Shown: positions 1 to 11,374, numbered from the stretch's first letter. The stretch is 50,737 nt of DNA from Actinomycetota bacterium (GCA_009921165.1 RFYI01000006.1:1-50737); one strand, 5' to 3'. Notes: generated by a model from the sequence alone, not told the origin. Numbers and translations are program-made.

Positions 1-317
1 ACGGCCGCCGCCGCGTGAACACCTAGTTGTTCAAGGATGACAACAAGATCGATGCTGCGCGAAACACGCAACGCAGCGACTTTTTTCACAAACTCAACAG
101 AACTTGCACCAACCTTGCCGCCAAAGACACGCTCAATAAGAGCATTCTTTGTTTCTCTCTCCGTGGAAGGGTCTGAGAGGATGCCACGCAACTGAGCACT
201 GCTCGAGATTGCATCGGCTACAACAAAAAGGTCAGTCGCAAAGCTTAGATCTGACCCAAGGTATGCAGAAATATCTGCCTTAGCTTGGGCGAGAGCTTGT
301 CGAGTTGAGGATGCCAT
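1..317 (-). CDS. atpH: F1F0 ATP synthase delta subunit (partial, C-terminus beyond window)
   Basis: Reverse-strand reading from 317 gives MASSTRQALAQAKADISAYLGSDLSFATDLFVVADAISSSAQLRGILSDPSTERETKNALIERVFGGKV..., typical AtpH N-terminus; directly downstream of atpF. Confidence 0.9.
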   Translation of the reverse strand, partial: MASSTRQALAQAKADISAYLGSDLSFATDLFVVADAISSSAQLRGILSDPSTERETKNALIERVFGGKVGASSVEFVKKVAALRVSRSIDLVVILEQLGVHAAAA

Positions 318-322
318 TTGTT

Positions 323-865
323 TTACTTGCTGTTCTCTTCTAGATCTGCCAAGAAACCATCAACGATAGCTGATGCACTCTTGTCTTCTTTTAGGTTGTT
401 CTGCACGACAGCTGAAGCCAAATCAATCGCTAGGCTGCCAACTTCGGCACGCAAAGAAATGATTGCCGATTGACGCTCTGCTTCGATTTGCTTCTTCGCA
501 GTTTCAGTCATGCGAGCCGCTTCAATTGAAGCTTGCTCTTTCAGTTCAGCAAGAATTGCTGCACCTTCTGCACGAGCTGATTCGCGAATCTGAGCAGCTT
601 CGGCACGAGCCTCTGCTTGTTCAGCTTCAATGTTTGCAGTCTTTGCTGCCGCTTCGGCTTGAGCCTTCTCAGCTAGAGCTAGGCGACCTTCGATCGCCTC
701 GGTTCTTGCATCGATGTTCTTTTTGAAGTTAGGCAAAACCTTGAACCAGAAAAAGACCAGCAGAATCGTGAAAACAACAGCAGACCAAATTAGGTCAGCC
801 GTTGCTGGCACCAGCGGGTTTGCCGCCGCTGAAGTGCGCATAGTTTCGAAGATTGCTGGAGTCAT
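323..865 (-). CDS. atpF: F1F0 ATP synthase subunit b
   Basis: N-terminal TM segment followed by long charged Ala/Glu coiled coil; between c and delta subunits. Confidence 0.95.
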   Translation of the reverse strand: MTPAIFETMRTSAAANPLVPATADLIWSAVVFTILLVFFWFKVLPNFKKNIDARTEAIEGRLALAEKAQAEAAAKTANIEAEQAEARAEAAQIRESARAEGAAILAELKEQASIEAARMTETAKKQIEAERQSAIISLRAEVGSLAIDLASAVVQNNLKEDKSASAIVDGFLADLEENSK

Positions 866-876
866 TTACTTGAGTC

Positions 877-1158
<282 letters not shown>

Positions 1159-1183
1159 CTAACGGTTTGTTAGTCCTTGTTTC

Positions 1184-2026
1184 TTAGTGTTCATCTGCTA
1201 GCGAAAGTTGAATATACACAGTCGTTAGCAGGGTGAAAACGTACGCCTGCAGGAATGCCACCAACATCTCAAAGAGAGTGAAGACAAACCCGAAGGTAAA
1301 TGTTCCAACTCCGAAGGTCTTGAAGATACCTTCTGAGTTGAAGAAAAAGTACTGTGTTGCGCTAAAACATAACACCAACAGCAAGTGACCAGCGATCATG
1401 TTCATCATGAGTCGAAGTGCAAGGGTTACCGGACGAAGAATAAATGTTGAAAGGAATTCGATAGGTGTTACCAGAATATAGAAAGCTGGTGGGACTCCAG
1501 CAGGGAACAAGGCGGTCTTGAAGAAAGCTAGTCCATGCTTTCTAATTCCTGCATAGATAAAAGTCACATAAGCGGCAAGTGCCAAGATCAGAGGCAAACC
1601 AATTACTGAGGTTCCCGCAATGTTTAGACCAGGAATGATTCCAGTGATGTTCATACCTAGAACGATGAAGAAGATAGTTGTGAGAAGAGGCAGGAACCGA
1701 TCGCCGTCCTTTTCCCCCAGCTGTTCGTGAGCAATTGACTTACGAACAAAGTTCAGAGCCATTTCACCAAACATCTGGAATCGACCAGGAACAAACTGGC
1801 CTTCAACCGTGCTCTTGCGAAAACGGTTAGACCAAAGGGTGAAAATAAGTACCAGAAGACCTGTTACCAGAAGACGAATCAGCATGATTCGGTTCAATTC
1901 AAAAGGGGTTCCGCCAAAAAGCACTACTTCTGGGTAAAACTCTTCAATAGTTGGCGCCTCGAAGCCGCCGCCGGCTTCCGCGACGGGATTCAACACTGTG
2001 TTTAGCAGTGACAACGTTTGAACCAA
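1184..2026 (-). CDS. atpB: F1F0 ATP synthase subunit a
   Basis: Conserved LRLMMNMIAGHLLL and C-terminal FTLLTTVYIQLSLADEH; TTG start with upstream CAGGAG. Confidence 0.96.
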   Translation of the reverse strand: MVQTLSLLNTVLNPVAEAGGGFEAPTIEEFYPEVVLFGGTPFELNRIMLIRLLVTGLLVLIFTLWSNRFRKSTVEGQFVPGRFQMFGEMALNFVRKSIAHEQLGEKDGDRFLPLLTTIFFIVLGMNITGIIPGLNIAGTSVIGLPLILALAAYVTFIYAGIRKHGLAFFKTALFPAGVPPAFYILVTPIEFLSTFILRPVTLALRLMMNMIAGHLLLVLCFSATQYFFFNSEGIFKTFGVGTFTFGFVFTLFEMLVAFLQAYVFTLLTTVYIQLSLADEH

Positions 2027-2174
2027 CAGTTTGTACTCCTGTTTCGGGGCAGGGCTTAACCTAACCTTGCGGCGATTTACAGTGCTTTTTCGTTACAACA
2101 AGTGCAAGCGATGTCTAAATGTTATCAGGAAGAAAGGGGCTGAAATCCCCTAAATCAACCAAATTTAGTGAAAG

Positions 2175-2594
2175 TTAAAGGAGTTTTACTTCAGCGCTCA
2201 ATCGTGCTTTCGACACTATTCGGGTATCTAGGATTAGCCCACCAATGACAGCACTAACAATCGTGAAGAATACGATTGGCCTGGCCTCCCTAGTTAGCCA
2301 CTCTGCCTTGTTCAAAACAGTGAAGGCCAATAGGAACAGCACCATTTTTAGGAGCCAACCACCTAAAACAACGCCTAAAAACCCTGCAAGGTTCAACTTT
2401 GCACCTACTAAAACGCTCAGAGCCGTCAGACCAGTAAATGCCATGGCTGCCAGTGAGCCCACCAGGGCAGCCAAAACTCCGGATACTCCGGCCACCAAAT
2501 AGCCAATTACTGATCCGACAAAAGCGATTCCAACAACAAGCAAGACCCCAAATTTGAGTACCCGCTTCATAACGCTAGTTAGGTCATCAAACAT
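2175..2594 (-). CDS. AtpI-like small membrane protein
   Basis: 139-aa four-TM protein directly upstream of atpB, position typical of ATP synthase protein I. Confidence 0.65.
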   Translation of the reverse strand: MFDDLTSVMKRVLKFGVLLVVGIAFVGSVIGYLVAGVSGVLAALVGSLAAMAFTGLTALSVLVGAKLNLAGFLGVVLGGWLLKMVLFLLAFTVLNKAEWLTREARPIVFFTIVSAVIGGLILDTRIVSKARLSAEVKLL

Positions 2595-3699
2595 GTTGGA
2601 GCTGCTTTCTCGCTTTGATAATTGCTGGCCAAACTGTGTATAACAAGGAAGCCGTAATGGAGATAACCGCGAAAACAGCGACCCAAACTATGTTGGTTAG
2701 GAACAAGAGCAGACAACTGACAGATACAGAAGCACTCCAGAAATAGAAAACTAAAACCGAACCGAGATGAGTATGACCGAAGTCCTGCAATCTATGATGC
2801 AGATGCTTTTTATCTGCAGCAAATGGTGATTTACCGGCTGAGACTCTTCTCAGAACTGCAAGAGCAAAGTCCAGTAACGGCAAGACCAAGATTGAAATAG
2901 GAAGAATCAAAGGTAACACCGCAGGGACTAAATCATCGCGGTTCAACGATGCTGGATCAATCTGACCAGTAACAGTAAGAGCTGAGGTGGTCATTAGCAA
3001 GCCAAGAAGTAACGCTCCCCCGTCTCCCATGAATATTTTGGCAACGTGCCAGTTATGGGGTAAGAATCCGATACACATTCCAATAACTATGGCCGAGAGC
3101 ATCGTGGCTAAGTTGAAGTAGTTAGTTGGTGAAACCTGTTGGGCGAGTAAATAGGAATAAATAAAGAAGACCACGGTACCGATGAGAACTACTCCTGCGA
3201 CCAAACCATCCAGACCATCAATAAAGTTCACGGCATTCATAATCAACACCGCTAAGAAAACTGTCACAACGAATGAAACCCCAAAAGAGCCAACTGTAAT
3301 TCCGAAGATTGGTAATGAAACAATTTGGACACCATTCCAAGCAAGAACTCCAGCTGCTAGGAATTGACCGGCAAGTTTTATAGTCCAGTCGAGGTCATAC
3401 AAATCATCAAGAAAACCGATAGCCATAACGATAAGTGCAGCAACTGAAATAGCAATGATTGGACCAGGATCAGCAAAAACTATTCCAAACCACCCAATTA
3501 GAGCTGCGATAGCGATAGAAGCTAAGAAGCCAATGAACATAGCCGCGCCACCGATGCGAGCCGTTGGCTTGGTATGCATGTCTCTTGCACGAATTGCCTT
3601 TGGATAAATCTCATACTTATCAGCTAGTTTTCTAACTGCAAAAGTTGCCAGATAGGTGACAACGGCAGCGATAGCCATCAAAAGCAAATACGCACGCAT
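2587..3699 (-). CDS. Undecaprenyl-phosphate GlcNAc-1-phosphate transferase (WecA/TagO family)
   Basis: Multi-TM; motifs RIGG, DDLYDLDW, NAVNFIDGLDGL, MGDGGALLLG. Confidence 0.93.
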   Translation of the reverse strand: MRAYLLLMAIAAVVTYLATFAVRKLADKYEIYPKAIRARDMHTKPTARIGGAAMFIGFLASIAIAALIGWFGIVFADPGPIIAISVAALIVMAIGFLDDLYDLDWTIKLAGQFLAAGVLAWNGVQIVSLPIFGITVGSFGVSFVVTVFLAVLIMNAVNFIDGLDGLVAGVVLIGTVVFFIYSYLLAQQVSPTNYFNLATMLSAIVIGMCIGFLPHNWHVAKIFMGDGGALLLGLLMTTSALTVTGQIDPASLNRDDLVPAVLPLILPISILVLPLLDFALAVLRRVSAGKSPFAADKKHLHHRLQDFGHTHLGSVLVFYFWSASVSVSCLLLFLTNIVWVAVFAVISITASLLYTVWPAIIKARKQLQHV

Positions 3700-4394
3700 T
3701 AGTTAGTGCTCACCTCAAGAAGGTCTCCAACAACTGAACGAATCTTTGCTTCACTTAGCGCACCCGCTCGGACAATCTTTATCAAACCGGATGTGGTTAG
3801 TGCTCCAGCTTCGTCATAACTATCGACCAAGCCAGTTAGATCAAGAATGGTAGAGGCCTCACCCTTTGGGCTAGTTCCCCCATCCAAAAACACGGATACC
3901 GACTTTTCTAAATATTCAAAAGCCTGCTGACAAGTCGTTGCTGCTGGCTGACCGGTTAGATTCGCACTAGAGACAGCTAAAGGTCCAGTTTCTTCGATTA
4001 GAGCTAGTGCGATTTTGTGATCAGGCACTCTAAGCGCGACAGTTCCCTTAGTCTCCCCTAAATCCCAATCCAAAGAAGACTGAGCTTTCAATATCATGGT
4101 AAGTGCACCCGGCCAAAAAGTTTCAGCAAGCTTCACAGCAGAATCAGGGAATGATTCAACGAGAGCGCGAGCCATATTTAAATTCGCAATCAAAACCGGA
4201 GGCGGAGATTGTCTACCTCTGCCTTTAGCTTCAAGTAATCCTTGAACAGCATCCGCAGAGAACGCGTTAGCGGCTATTCCATAAACGGTGTCGGTTGGAA
4301 TCACAACTAATTCAGCTCTACCAAGGGAAGCTTTGGCGAGCCTCATGCCGGTAAGTAGTTCAGTATCAACTGAGCAGTCAAAACTCTTCTGCAC
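3699..4394 (-). CDS. tsaC: L-threonylcarbamoyladenylate synthase (TsaC/Sua5/YrdC family)
   Basis: VIPTDTVYGIAANA, SSANLTGQPAATT; conserved placement after prmC. Confidence 0.92.
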   Translation of the reverse strand: MQKSFDCSVDTELLTGMRLAKASLGRAELVVIPTDTVYGIAANAFSADAVQGLLEAKGRGRQSPPPVLIANLNMARALVESFPDSAVKLAETFWPGALTMILKAQSSLDWDLGETKGTVALRVPDHKIALALIEETGPLAVSSANLTGQPAATTCQQAFEYLEKSVSVFLDGGTSPKGEASTILDLTGLVDSYDEAGALTTSGLIKIVRAGALSEAKIRSVVGDLLEVSTN

Positions 4395-4408
4395 GATTCC
4401 TCCTGGAA

Positions 4409-5260
4409 CTACCTAATGCCTGTAGTGGCTCGGTCTCTGCCGGCCAGGTCTTTGTGAGTAGCCACGCTTCGCCACCCTGATGCCAATAGTAGTTCTTGAA
4501 CTGCCTTACCCTGCATGTCGGCATGCTCAATAACCAAAGTTCCCCCCGGTCTAAGCAATCTTTTTGCTGATGCATCTACCTTGCGAATCAGGTCTAACCC
4601 GTCGATTCCCCCATACAGGGCAAGAGTTGGGTCATGTAGATGCACTTCTGGATAAATAGGAATCATCTGATCTGGAATGTATGGCGGGTTGGAGATTAAG
4701 ACGTCGACTTGGCCATCCAGTTCAGCGAATGCATCGGCCAGATCACCCTGCCTAAGATCAGCGGATGGGGCGTATCGTGCAAAGTTTTCTCTCGTGTATA
4801 CCAACGCCTCATTACTGAGCTCAACAGCGAACACTTTCGAGTTTGGCACTTCGGTAGCAAGGCAGAGAGCTATCGCGCCTGAACCAGTTGCCAAGTCAAC
4901 AGCGATTGGAGCATCCTTAGGAACGGCTTTTAGGGCATCAACAGCTAACTGAGTCACGCCTTCAGTTTCAAACCTTGGAACAAATACCCCTGGTCCAACT
5001 TTCAGTTCCAGTTGGCGGAAGTATGCAAAGCCGGTCAGATGCTGAAGCGGAAATCGCTCAGCTCTTTTAATAACAAGTTCTTCAAATTGAAACTTCTCTT
5101 CTGCGGCGAAGGAATCTTCGGAAATTGTTTTAGAAAGGAGTTCGCCTCGATTTATTCCAAGGACGAAACTAGCAAGTATTTCGGCATCCGCTTGCGCTGA
5201 TTCAATGCCCGCATTTTCAAATCTTTTAGTTGCAGATTCAAGAGCAACTGAGAGCTTCAT
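4409..5260 (-). CDS. prmC: Release factor N5-glutamine methyltransferase
   Basis: SAM motif DLATGSGAIAL and NPPYIPDQ; adjacent to prfA. Confidence 0.95.
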   Translation of the reverse strand: MKLSVALESATKRFENAGIESAQADAEILASFVLGINRGELLSKTISEDSFAAEEKFQFEELVIKRAERFPLQHLTGFAYFRQLELKVGPGVFVPRFETEGVTQLAVDALKAVPKDAPIAVDLATGSGAIALCLATEVPNSKVFAVELSNEALVYTRENFARYAPSADLRQGDLADAFAELDGQVDVLISNPPYIPDQMIPIYPEVHLHDPTLALYGGIDGLDLIRKVDASAKRLLRPGGTLVIEHADMQGKAVQELLLASGWRSVATHKDLAGRDRATTGIR

Positions 5261-6339
5261 TACGAAGACTCACCAAGAGCAGCCAGTCTGGCCTCTTCAT
5301 CGGTCTGAATTGCAGATTGAACAACCGGTTCTAATGCACCATCCATAACTTGATCAAGGTTGTATGCCTTGTATCCAGTGCGGTGATCTGCAATTCGGTT
5401 CTCTGGGAAGTTATAAGTTCTAATGCGCTCTGAGCGGTCAACGCTCTTTACCTGAGATTTACGTGCAGCAGATAGTTCAGCTTCGATGGCTTCCTGCTGG
5501 GCTGCCAAAATACGAGCACGAAGAACACGCATCGCTGCTTCTCGATTTTGCAACTGCGACTTTTCGTTCTGCATCGAAACTACAATTCCGGTTGGCAAGT
5601 GAGTAATTCGAACCGCAGAGTCTGTTGTGTTAACCGACTGACCACCAGGACCAGATGAACGGAACACATCAACACGAATTTCATTCTGACTGATTTCAAC
5701 TTCTTCAGGAGCATCAACTTCTGGGAAAACTAGAACACCTGCTGCTGAGGTATGTATGCGTCCCTGTGTTTCAGTAATTGGAACGCGTTGCACTCGGTGC
5801 ACTCCACCTTCATACTTCAGATGAGCCCAAACCCCTTCGGCAGGATCGGCTGAATTACCTTTGATCGCTAACTGAACATCTTTGTAGCCACCAAGGTCAG
5901 ATTCGTTCTTATCAAGAATTTCAGTCTTCCAGTTTTTACTGTTTGCATACTGGATATACATTCTCAGCAGGTCTGCTGCGAAAAGCGCTGACTCGGCACC
6001 ACCTTCACCAGCCTTGATTTCCATAATGACATCGCGGCCATCATCTGGATCTCTTGGGATTAGTAGGCGTCTAAGCTTTTCATTTGCCTCGTGCAATTTC
6101 TCTTCCATGGCTGGAATTTCAGCTGCAAAGCTCTCATCTTCTCTAGCCATGTCTTTGGCTGCATCAAGATCTGATTGCATTGAATTCACCGAATGGTACG
6201 CCGAAACAATCGCGTTAAGTTCCGCGTATCTGCGGTTCAACTTCTTAGCAAGTGTTGGATTGGCGTGAACTGAGGCTTCAGAGAGCTGGTTCTGGAGCTC
6301 TTGGTGTTCAGCCAGAAGCGCCTGGACTGAAGAGAGCAT
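5260..6339 (-). CDS. prfA: Peptide chain release factor 1
   Basis: [23 protein letters not shown] with GGQ; PAT-type tripeptide region typical of RF1. Confidence 0.97.
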   Translation of the reverse strand: MLSSVQALLAEHQELQNQLSEASVHANPTLAKKLNRRYAELNAIVSAYHSVNSMQSDLDAAKDMAREDESFAAEIPAMEEKLHEANEKLRRLLIPRDPDDGRDVIMEIKAGEGGAESALFAADLLRMYIQYANSKNWKTEILDKNESDLGGYKDVQLAIKGNSADPAEGVWAHLKYEGGVHRVQRVPITETQGRIHTSAAGVLVFPEVDAPEEVEISQNEIRVDVFRSSGPGGQSVNTTDSAVRITHLPTGIVVSMQNEKSQLQNREAAMRVLRARILAAQQEAIEAELSAARKSQVKSVDRSERIRTYNFPENRIADHRTGYKAYNLDQVMDGALEPVVQSAIQTDEEARLAALGESS

Positions 6340-7907
6340 TATTCGCCGTCTGACCCTGAAGGAACTGGCATCGACTTCTGAACCATCATTAGGAACTCAA
6401 CGTTGCTCTTTGTTTCCTTCAAGCGGTTCAAAACAAGCTCAAGAGCCTGCTGCTGTTCTAAACCTGCAAGAGCACGACGCAGTTTCCAAACAATCTTGGT
6501 TTCATCAGGACTCATCAACATTTCTTCACGACGAGTACCTGATGCGTTCACATCAACAGCTGGGAAGATTCTCTTATCTGCAAGTGAACGTGAAAGACGA
6601 AGTTCCATGTTTCCAGTTCCCTTGAACTCTTCGAAGATAACTTCATCCATCTTTGAACCAGTCTCAACAAGAGCGGTAGCAAGGATGGTTAGTGAACCAC
6701 CATCTTCGATGTTACGAGCAGCACCAAAGAAACGCTTAGGTGGGTAAAGTGCTGATGAATCAACACCACCGGAAAGAATACGGCCAGAAGCAGGAGCTGA
6801 AAGGTTGTATGCACGACCAAGACGAGTAATCGAATCAAGCAACACAACAACGTCGTGTCCTAGCTCCACCAAGCGCTTAGCTCTTTCAATTGCAAGTTCA
6901 GCAACCGTGGTGTGATCTTCCGCAGGACGGTCAAAAGTAGAAGCAATAACTTCACCCTTCACAGTTCTCTGCATGTCGGTAACTTCTTCAGGACGCTCAT
7001 CAACTAGAACAACCATTAGGTGAACCTCTGGGTTGTTCTGAGCAATCGAGTTAGCAATAGCCTGCAATACCAAAGTCTTACCAGCCTTAGGAGGTGACAC
7101 GATAAGACCACGCTGGCCCTTACCGATAGGAGCAACAAGGTCGATAATTCGAGTCGATAACTTGTTTGGCTCAGTCTCCAGACGAAGACGAGTCTGTGGG
7201 TAAAGCGGAGTCAACTTACCGAATTCAACACGATTAGCTGCTTCTTCTGAAGTTTGACCATTAATTGAATCAATGCGAACAAGCGCGTTGAACTTTTGAC
7301 GACCCTGGCTATCACCTTCGCGCGGCTGGCGAATTGCACCAACCACAGCGTCACCCTTACGAAGTGAATACTTCTTTACCTGACCAAGTGAGACATACAC
7401 ATCGTTAGGACCAGCAAGGTAACCTGTGGTGCGAACAAATGCGTAGTTATCCAAAATGTCTAGGATTCCAGCTACTGGCACTAAGACATCATCTGGAGAG
7501 ATCTCTGGCTCAATTTCTTCTCTGTCGTTGTTAGGTCCACGACGAGGTCCGCGGTTCTGGAAACGGTCGTTGCCATTGCGGTTACGGTTACGGTTGCGGT
7601 TACGGTTGTTCCCCTGGCGATCATTACCACGCTCAGGTCTTTCGCTGTCGTATTCACGATCACGCTGTGGTCGTTCCGCAGGAGCTTCTGTTGCCGCAGC
7701 AGCAGGAGCATCAGTTGCAGGAGCAGCTGAACGATTACGGTTACGGTTGTTTCGCTCTGGAACATCAGTCTTAACTTCAGCTGCAGGAGCGTCTTCGGTC
7801 TTCTTTGTTCTTGCTGGCTTCTTAGCTTCAGCAGGAGCATCCGTTGAGGGCACAGCAGTTACGCGACGTGACTTCTTTGGCAATTCTTCTTTTTGGTTTT
7901 CACCCAT
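6339..7907 (-). CDS. rho: Transcription termination factor Rho with an N-terminal Arg/Asn-rich disordered extension
   Basis: [17 protein letters not shown] Walker [36 protein letters not shown] at 7907 has upstream AAAGAG; ORF track starts at a TTG at 7934. Confidence 0.96.
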   Translation of the reverse strand: MGENQKEELPKKSRRVTAVPSTDAPAEAKKPARTKKTEDAPAAEVKTDVPERNNRNRNRSAAPATDAPAAAATEAPAERPQRDREYDSERPERGNDRQGNNRNRNRNRNRNGNDRFQNRGPRRGPNNDREEIEPEISPDDVLVPVAGILDILDNYAFVRTTGYLAGPNDVYVSLGQVKKYSLRKGDAVVGAIRQPREGDSQGRQKFNALVRIDSINGQTSEEAANRVEFGKLTPLYPQTRLRLETEPNKLSTRIIDLVAPIGKGQRGLIVSPPKAGKTLVLQAIANSIAQNNPEVHLMVVLVDERPEEVTDMQRTVKGEVIASTFDRPAEDHTTVAELAIERAKRLVELGHDVVVLLDSITRLGRAYNLSAPASGRILSGGVDSSALYPPKRFFGAARNIEDGGSLTILATALVETGSKMDEVIFEEFKGTGNMELRLSRSLADKRIFPAVDVNASGTRREEMLMSPDETKIVWKLRRALAGLEQQQALELVLNRLKETKSNVEFLMMVQKSMPVPSGSDGE

Positions 7908-8021
7908 GTGGTTTAGCTCTTTCTTGTTTGACAATCGGTTTCTTGTGAGGTGGATTGTCTTGATGCACGACTCTTGTCATGCTCTATCCGCAATGTTTTT
8001 ACGGGATTTGGTACCAGACTG

Positions 8022-8975
8022 CTATGAATTAGCGTCTTTATTTCGGTACATAGTTACTGTAGCACCTTTGAAATCAACCGCCAACATTAAGGGGACCCAT
8101 TGTGGGAACTCTTTAGCTGCCAGCTTGGCTGCAGCCAAGCGTTCTGCTGGGTCGCTGGCTAGGACAAGAACCGAAGGACCCGCTCCAGAAACTACTGCAG
8201 CATGGCCTTGGGCCCTAAGAGCAGTAATCACAGCGTCTGTTTCAGGCATCGCCGCAGCCCTGTAATTCTGGTGCAAGCGGTCCTCAGTTGCAGCTAAAAG
8301 AAGTTCTGGGCTCTGTGTCAAGGCAGCAATCAAAAGAGCAGATCTAGAGACATTGAAAACCGCGTCATCGTGCGGAACCGATTCTGGCTGCAAAGATCTT
8401 GCTAGTTCGGTAGACATCTTATTCTTTGGTACCAACACCAAAGGTGAGACGCCTCGGTGCACGAAAAGCTTCTTGTGCTTAGGTCCAGTTTCATCTTGCC
8501 AAGCGATAGTTAGTCCGCCGAAAAGTGCTGGAGCTACATTGTCTGGATGACCTTCCAATTCAGTTGCGATAACTAGCAAATCAGTTGAAGTCATCTCGAC
8601 AAAACCTTCGAGCAGCCCTTTCGCTGCCATGATTCCCGCAACAACGGCAGCTCCTGATGAGCCCATTCCTCTGCCGTGAGGAATATAGTTATGTGCCTTG
8701 AGCTTTAACCCAGGAAGTGGCTGTCTGAAATGTGCAAATGTGTAAGCAATGGCTTTGACCACCAAGTTATCATCACCAGTTGAGACTTCACCCTGACCTT
8801 CACCGACGACCTCAACATGAGCACTAGGCGAATCAGTAGCCTCAACTTCGAGTTCGTCATAGAAAGATAAAGCCATGCCCAAAGTGTCAAAACCAGGACC
8901 AAGGTTTGCTGAAGTTGCTGGAACTTTAACTACAACCTTCCTACCGATCATTTCGTTTGCCTGGTCTAAACGCAT
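8022..8975 (-). CDS. thrB: Homoserine kinase (GHMP family)
   Basis: VPATSANLGPGFDTLG and GRGMGSSGAA. Confidence 0.96.
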   Translation of the reverse strand: MRLDQANEMIGRKVVVKVPATSANLGPGFDTLGMALSFYDELEVEATDSPSAHVEVVGEGQGEVSTGDDNLVVKAIAYTFAHFRQPLPGLKLKAHNYIPHGRGMGSSGAAVVAGIMAAKGLLEGFVEMTSTDLLVIATELEGHPDNVAPALFGGLTIAWQDETGPKHKKLFVHRGVSPLVLVPKNKMSTELARSLQPESVPHDDAVFNVSRSALLIAALTQSPELLLAATEDRLHQNYRAAAMPETDAVITALRAQGHAAVVSGAGPSVLVLASDPAERLAAAKLAAKEFPQWVPLMLAVDFKGATVTMYRNKDANS

Positions 8976-10054
8976 TAGTTTTTCTCCAAGCCAAGAAGTT
9001 CCGCCACTTCAGCAGCACTATTAGAACAAGAGGTAGGTGATACTTCGTTACCTTGTTCATCTTTCAAAGCCCAGCCAACATCTTTTAGTCCATGACCGGT
9101 TACTGTGACAACAATCTTGGCGTCTGTCGGAATTTTGCCTAGCTTTGAGTTCTTCAATAACCCAGCAGCACCAGTTGCAGAAGATGGTTCGACGAATACA
9201 CCGACCTCATTTGATAGGAATCTGTGCATCCAAAGAATCTCCGTATCACTTACTGCACCAAACTCGCCTCGGCTGCAATCCTGAGCAGACAGGGCTAAAT
9301 CCCAGGATGCTGGATTACCAATGCGGATAGCAGTTGCAATTGTCTCAGGGTTCTCGATTGGGTGGCCGGCGACGAAAGGTGCTGAACCTTCCGCCTGGAA
9401 TCCCCACATCTTAGGAACTGCTTTGATGATTCCTTCGTTAAATTCCTCTAAGTAACCTTTGAAGTATGCAGAGTAGTTACCGGCATTACCAACAGGCATG
9501 ACATGAAAATCAGGAGCGAAGCCTAGAGCTTCAACTACTTCAAATGATGCTGTCTTTTGTCCTTCGATACGATCAGGGTTCACTGAATTCACAAGGTGCA
9601 CCGCATAGTTTTCACTCAAATCTCGAGCCAACACCAAACAGTCATCAAAGTTTCCCCTAACCTGCAAGATAGCTGCCTTATGGGCAATAGCTTGGCCCAG
9701 CTTTCCCAGAGTAATTTTTCCTTCAGGAATTAGCACAACAGATTTGATTCCGGCAGCCGCAGCATAGGCAGCAGCACTCGCCGATGTATTTCCAGTTGAA
9801 GCACAAATAACTGCCTTCGCGCCATGAGCTACAGCTTTGGTCACAGCCATAGTCATGCCGCGGTCCTTGAAAGAACCGGTTGGATTCATGCCTTCAACTT
9901 TCAGCCATACATCAGCTGCCCCAACCAGTTTCGCCAGTGCAGGTGCATGAACGAGTGGCGTGCCACCTTCTCCCAAAGTAATTACCTTGCTGCCTTTTTC
10001 AATATCGAGTCGATCAAAGTACTCGTTGATAACTCCACGCCATTGATGTGCCAT
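8975..10054 (-). CDS. thrC: Threonine synthase
   Basis: PLP motif NPTGSFKDRGMT; gene order hom-thrC-thrB. Confidence 0.96.
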   Translation of the reverse strand: MAHQWRGVINEYFDRLDIEKGSKVITLGEGGTPLVHAPALAKLVGAADVWLKVEGMNPTGSFKDRGMTMAVTKAVAHGAKAVICASTGNTSASAAAYAAAAGIKSVVLIPEGKITLGKLGQAIAHKAAILQVRGNFDDCLVLARDLSENYAVHLVNSVNPDRIEGQKTASFEVVEALGFAPDFHVMPVGNAGNYSAYFKGYLEEFNEGIIKAVPKMWGFQAEGSAPFVAGHPIENPETIATAIRIGNPASWDLALSAQDCSRGEFGAVSDTEILWMHRFLSNEVGVFVEPSSATGAAGLLKNSKLGKIPTDAKIVVTVTGHGLKDVGWALKDEQGNEVSPTSCSNSAAEVAELLGLEKN

Positions 10055-10057
10055 TGG

Positions 10058-11374
10058 TCAGACTCCCTCAACTCTGATTACAGAAGTAATTTGTTCAACT
10101 GCCGCGCTGGATTCCAGTTCAGCAACGACAGCAGCGAGTGCCTTATCGCTGGCTTGATGTGTTCCAATTTCTAACCATGCAGTCGTTTCCGCTTCGATCA
10201 TCTTGGCCGACTGTTCGACGGTTTCAATAGAAACATTGTGATGAGCAAAAATGTTGGCAACCTGAGCCAACACACCTGGCTGGTCAGTAACTTCCAATGT
10301 AATTTGGTAGCGAGTCTGAATTCTGCTTATTGGAAGTACTTCCAAATCAGCATGGACTGAGTCAGCCAATCCAGGGCCACCGGCGACATGGCGCTTGGCA
10401 GCAGAAACTAGGTCTCCCATAACAGCTGATGCTGTTTGAACTCCTCCCGCACCTGCTCCATAAAACATCAGCGAACCAGCAGCCTCAGCTTCAACGAAGA
10501 CTGCGTTGAAAGCTCCTCGCACTGAAGCTAACGGATGTTCGAGCGGAATCATTGCCGGATAAACACGCACTGAAATGCCTTCATCGGAGTGCTCACTATC
10601 TGCTGCAATCGATTCGCAAATAGCCAAAAGCTTTATTACATATCCATCACGCTTTGCAGCAGCCATCTGCTCGCTGGTGATTTTTGTAATACCCTCGCGA
10701 TAAACCTTCTCCAATGGCACTTCCGTGTGAAAAGCAAGGGAAGCCAAAATTGCAGCCTTTTGAGCAGCGTCATATCCTTCAACATCCAAAGATGGATCCG
10801 CTTCAAGATAACCAAGTTTGGTAGCTTCAGCCATTGCTTGTTCGAGGCTAATTCCAGTTGTGTCCATGCGGTCAAGAATGTAATTGGTTGAACCATTGAC
10901 GATTCCCATAATGCGCTTGATCTTATCTCCCGCCAGAGATTCTCTTAGCGGACGAATAATAGGAATGGCACCCGCAACGGCTGCTTCAAAATAGAGTTGA
11001 GCACCGACCTGCTCAGCCACATCAAAAAGTTCTGACCCGTGAGTAGCCAATAATGCTTTATTGGCTGTAATGACATCGCTACCTGAGTTCAATGCCTGCA
11101 AGATTAGAGTCCTGGCTGGCTCGATTCCGCCCATAACTTCTATGACGATGTCAGCCCCAAGGATTAGTGCATCTGGTTCTGTAGTTATCAGATCAGCAGG
11201 AATGTTGGTGGCGCGAGCGGCACGTTTATCTCTGACTAATACTCCAGCTAGCTGAAGTTCGGCACCCACGCGAGCGGCTAGTTCATCCCTATTCTCAAGA
11301 ATGAGCCTTGCCACCTGAGAGCCGACAGATCCAGCTCCAAGTAATGCAATTTTTAGCGGGCGATATTCAATCAT
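10058..11374 (-). CDS. hom: Homoserine dehydrogenase with C-terminal ACT domain
   Basis: LLGAGSVGSQVA, GIVNGSTNYIL, ITLEVTDQPGVLAQV ACT domain. Confidence 0.96.
   Translation of the reverse strand: MIEYRPLKIALLGAGSVGSQVARLILENRDELAARVGAELQLAGVLVRDKRAARATNIPADLITTEPDALILGADIVIEVMGGIEPARTLILQALNSGSDVITANKALLATHGSELFDVAEQVGAQLYFEAAVAGAIPIIRPLRESLAGDKIKRIMGIVNGSTNYILDRMDTTGISLEQAMAEATKLGYLEADPSLDVEGYDAAQKAAILASLAFHTEVPLEKVYREGITKITSEQMAAAKRDGYVIKLLAICESIAADSEHSDEGISVRVYPAMIPLEHPLASVRGAFNAVFVEAEAAGSLMFYGAGAGGVQTASAVMGDLVSAAKRHVAGGPGLADSVHADLEVLPISRIQTRYQITLEVTDQPGVLAQVANIFAHHNVSIETVEQSAKMIEAETTAWLEIGTHQASDKALAAVVAELESSAAVEQITSVIRVEGV

Noticed and set aside
2101-2160. AGGGG-CTGAAAT-CCCCT hairpin between atpI-like gene and atpB
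   Set aside because: Only a 5-bp stem with a poor T tract; not convincing as terminator or riboregulator
6403-6747. Plus-strand 114-aa ORF
   Set aside because: Antisense to conserved rho coding sequence
7456-8265. 269-aa plus-strand ORF
   Set aside because: Antisense to rho and the thrB 3' end; Arg/Leu-rich low complexity mirrors the (NR)n repeats on the other strand
10589-10891. 100-aa plus and 86-aa minus ORFs (10589-10891 and 10636-10896)
   Set aside because: Both are out-of-frame shadows of hom
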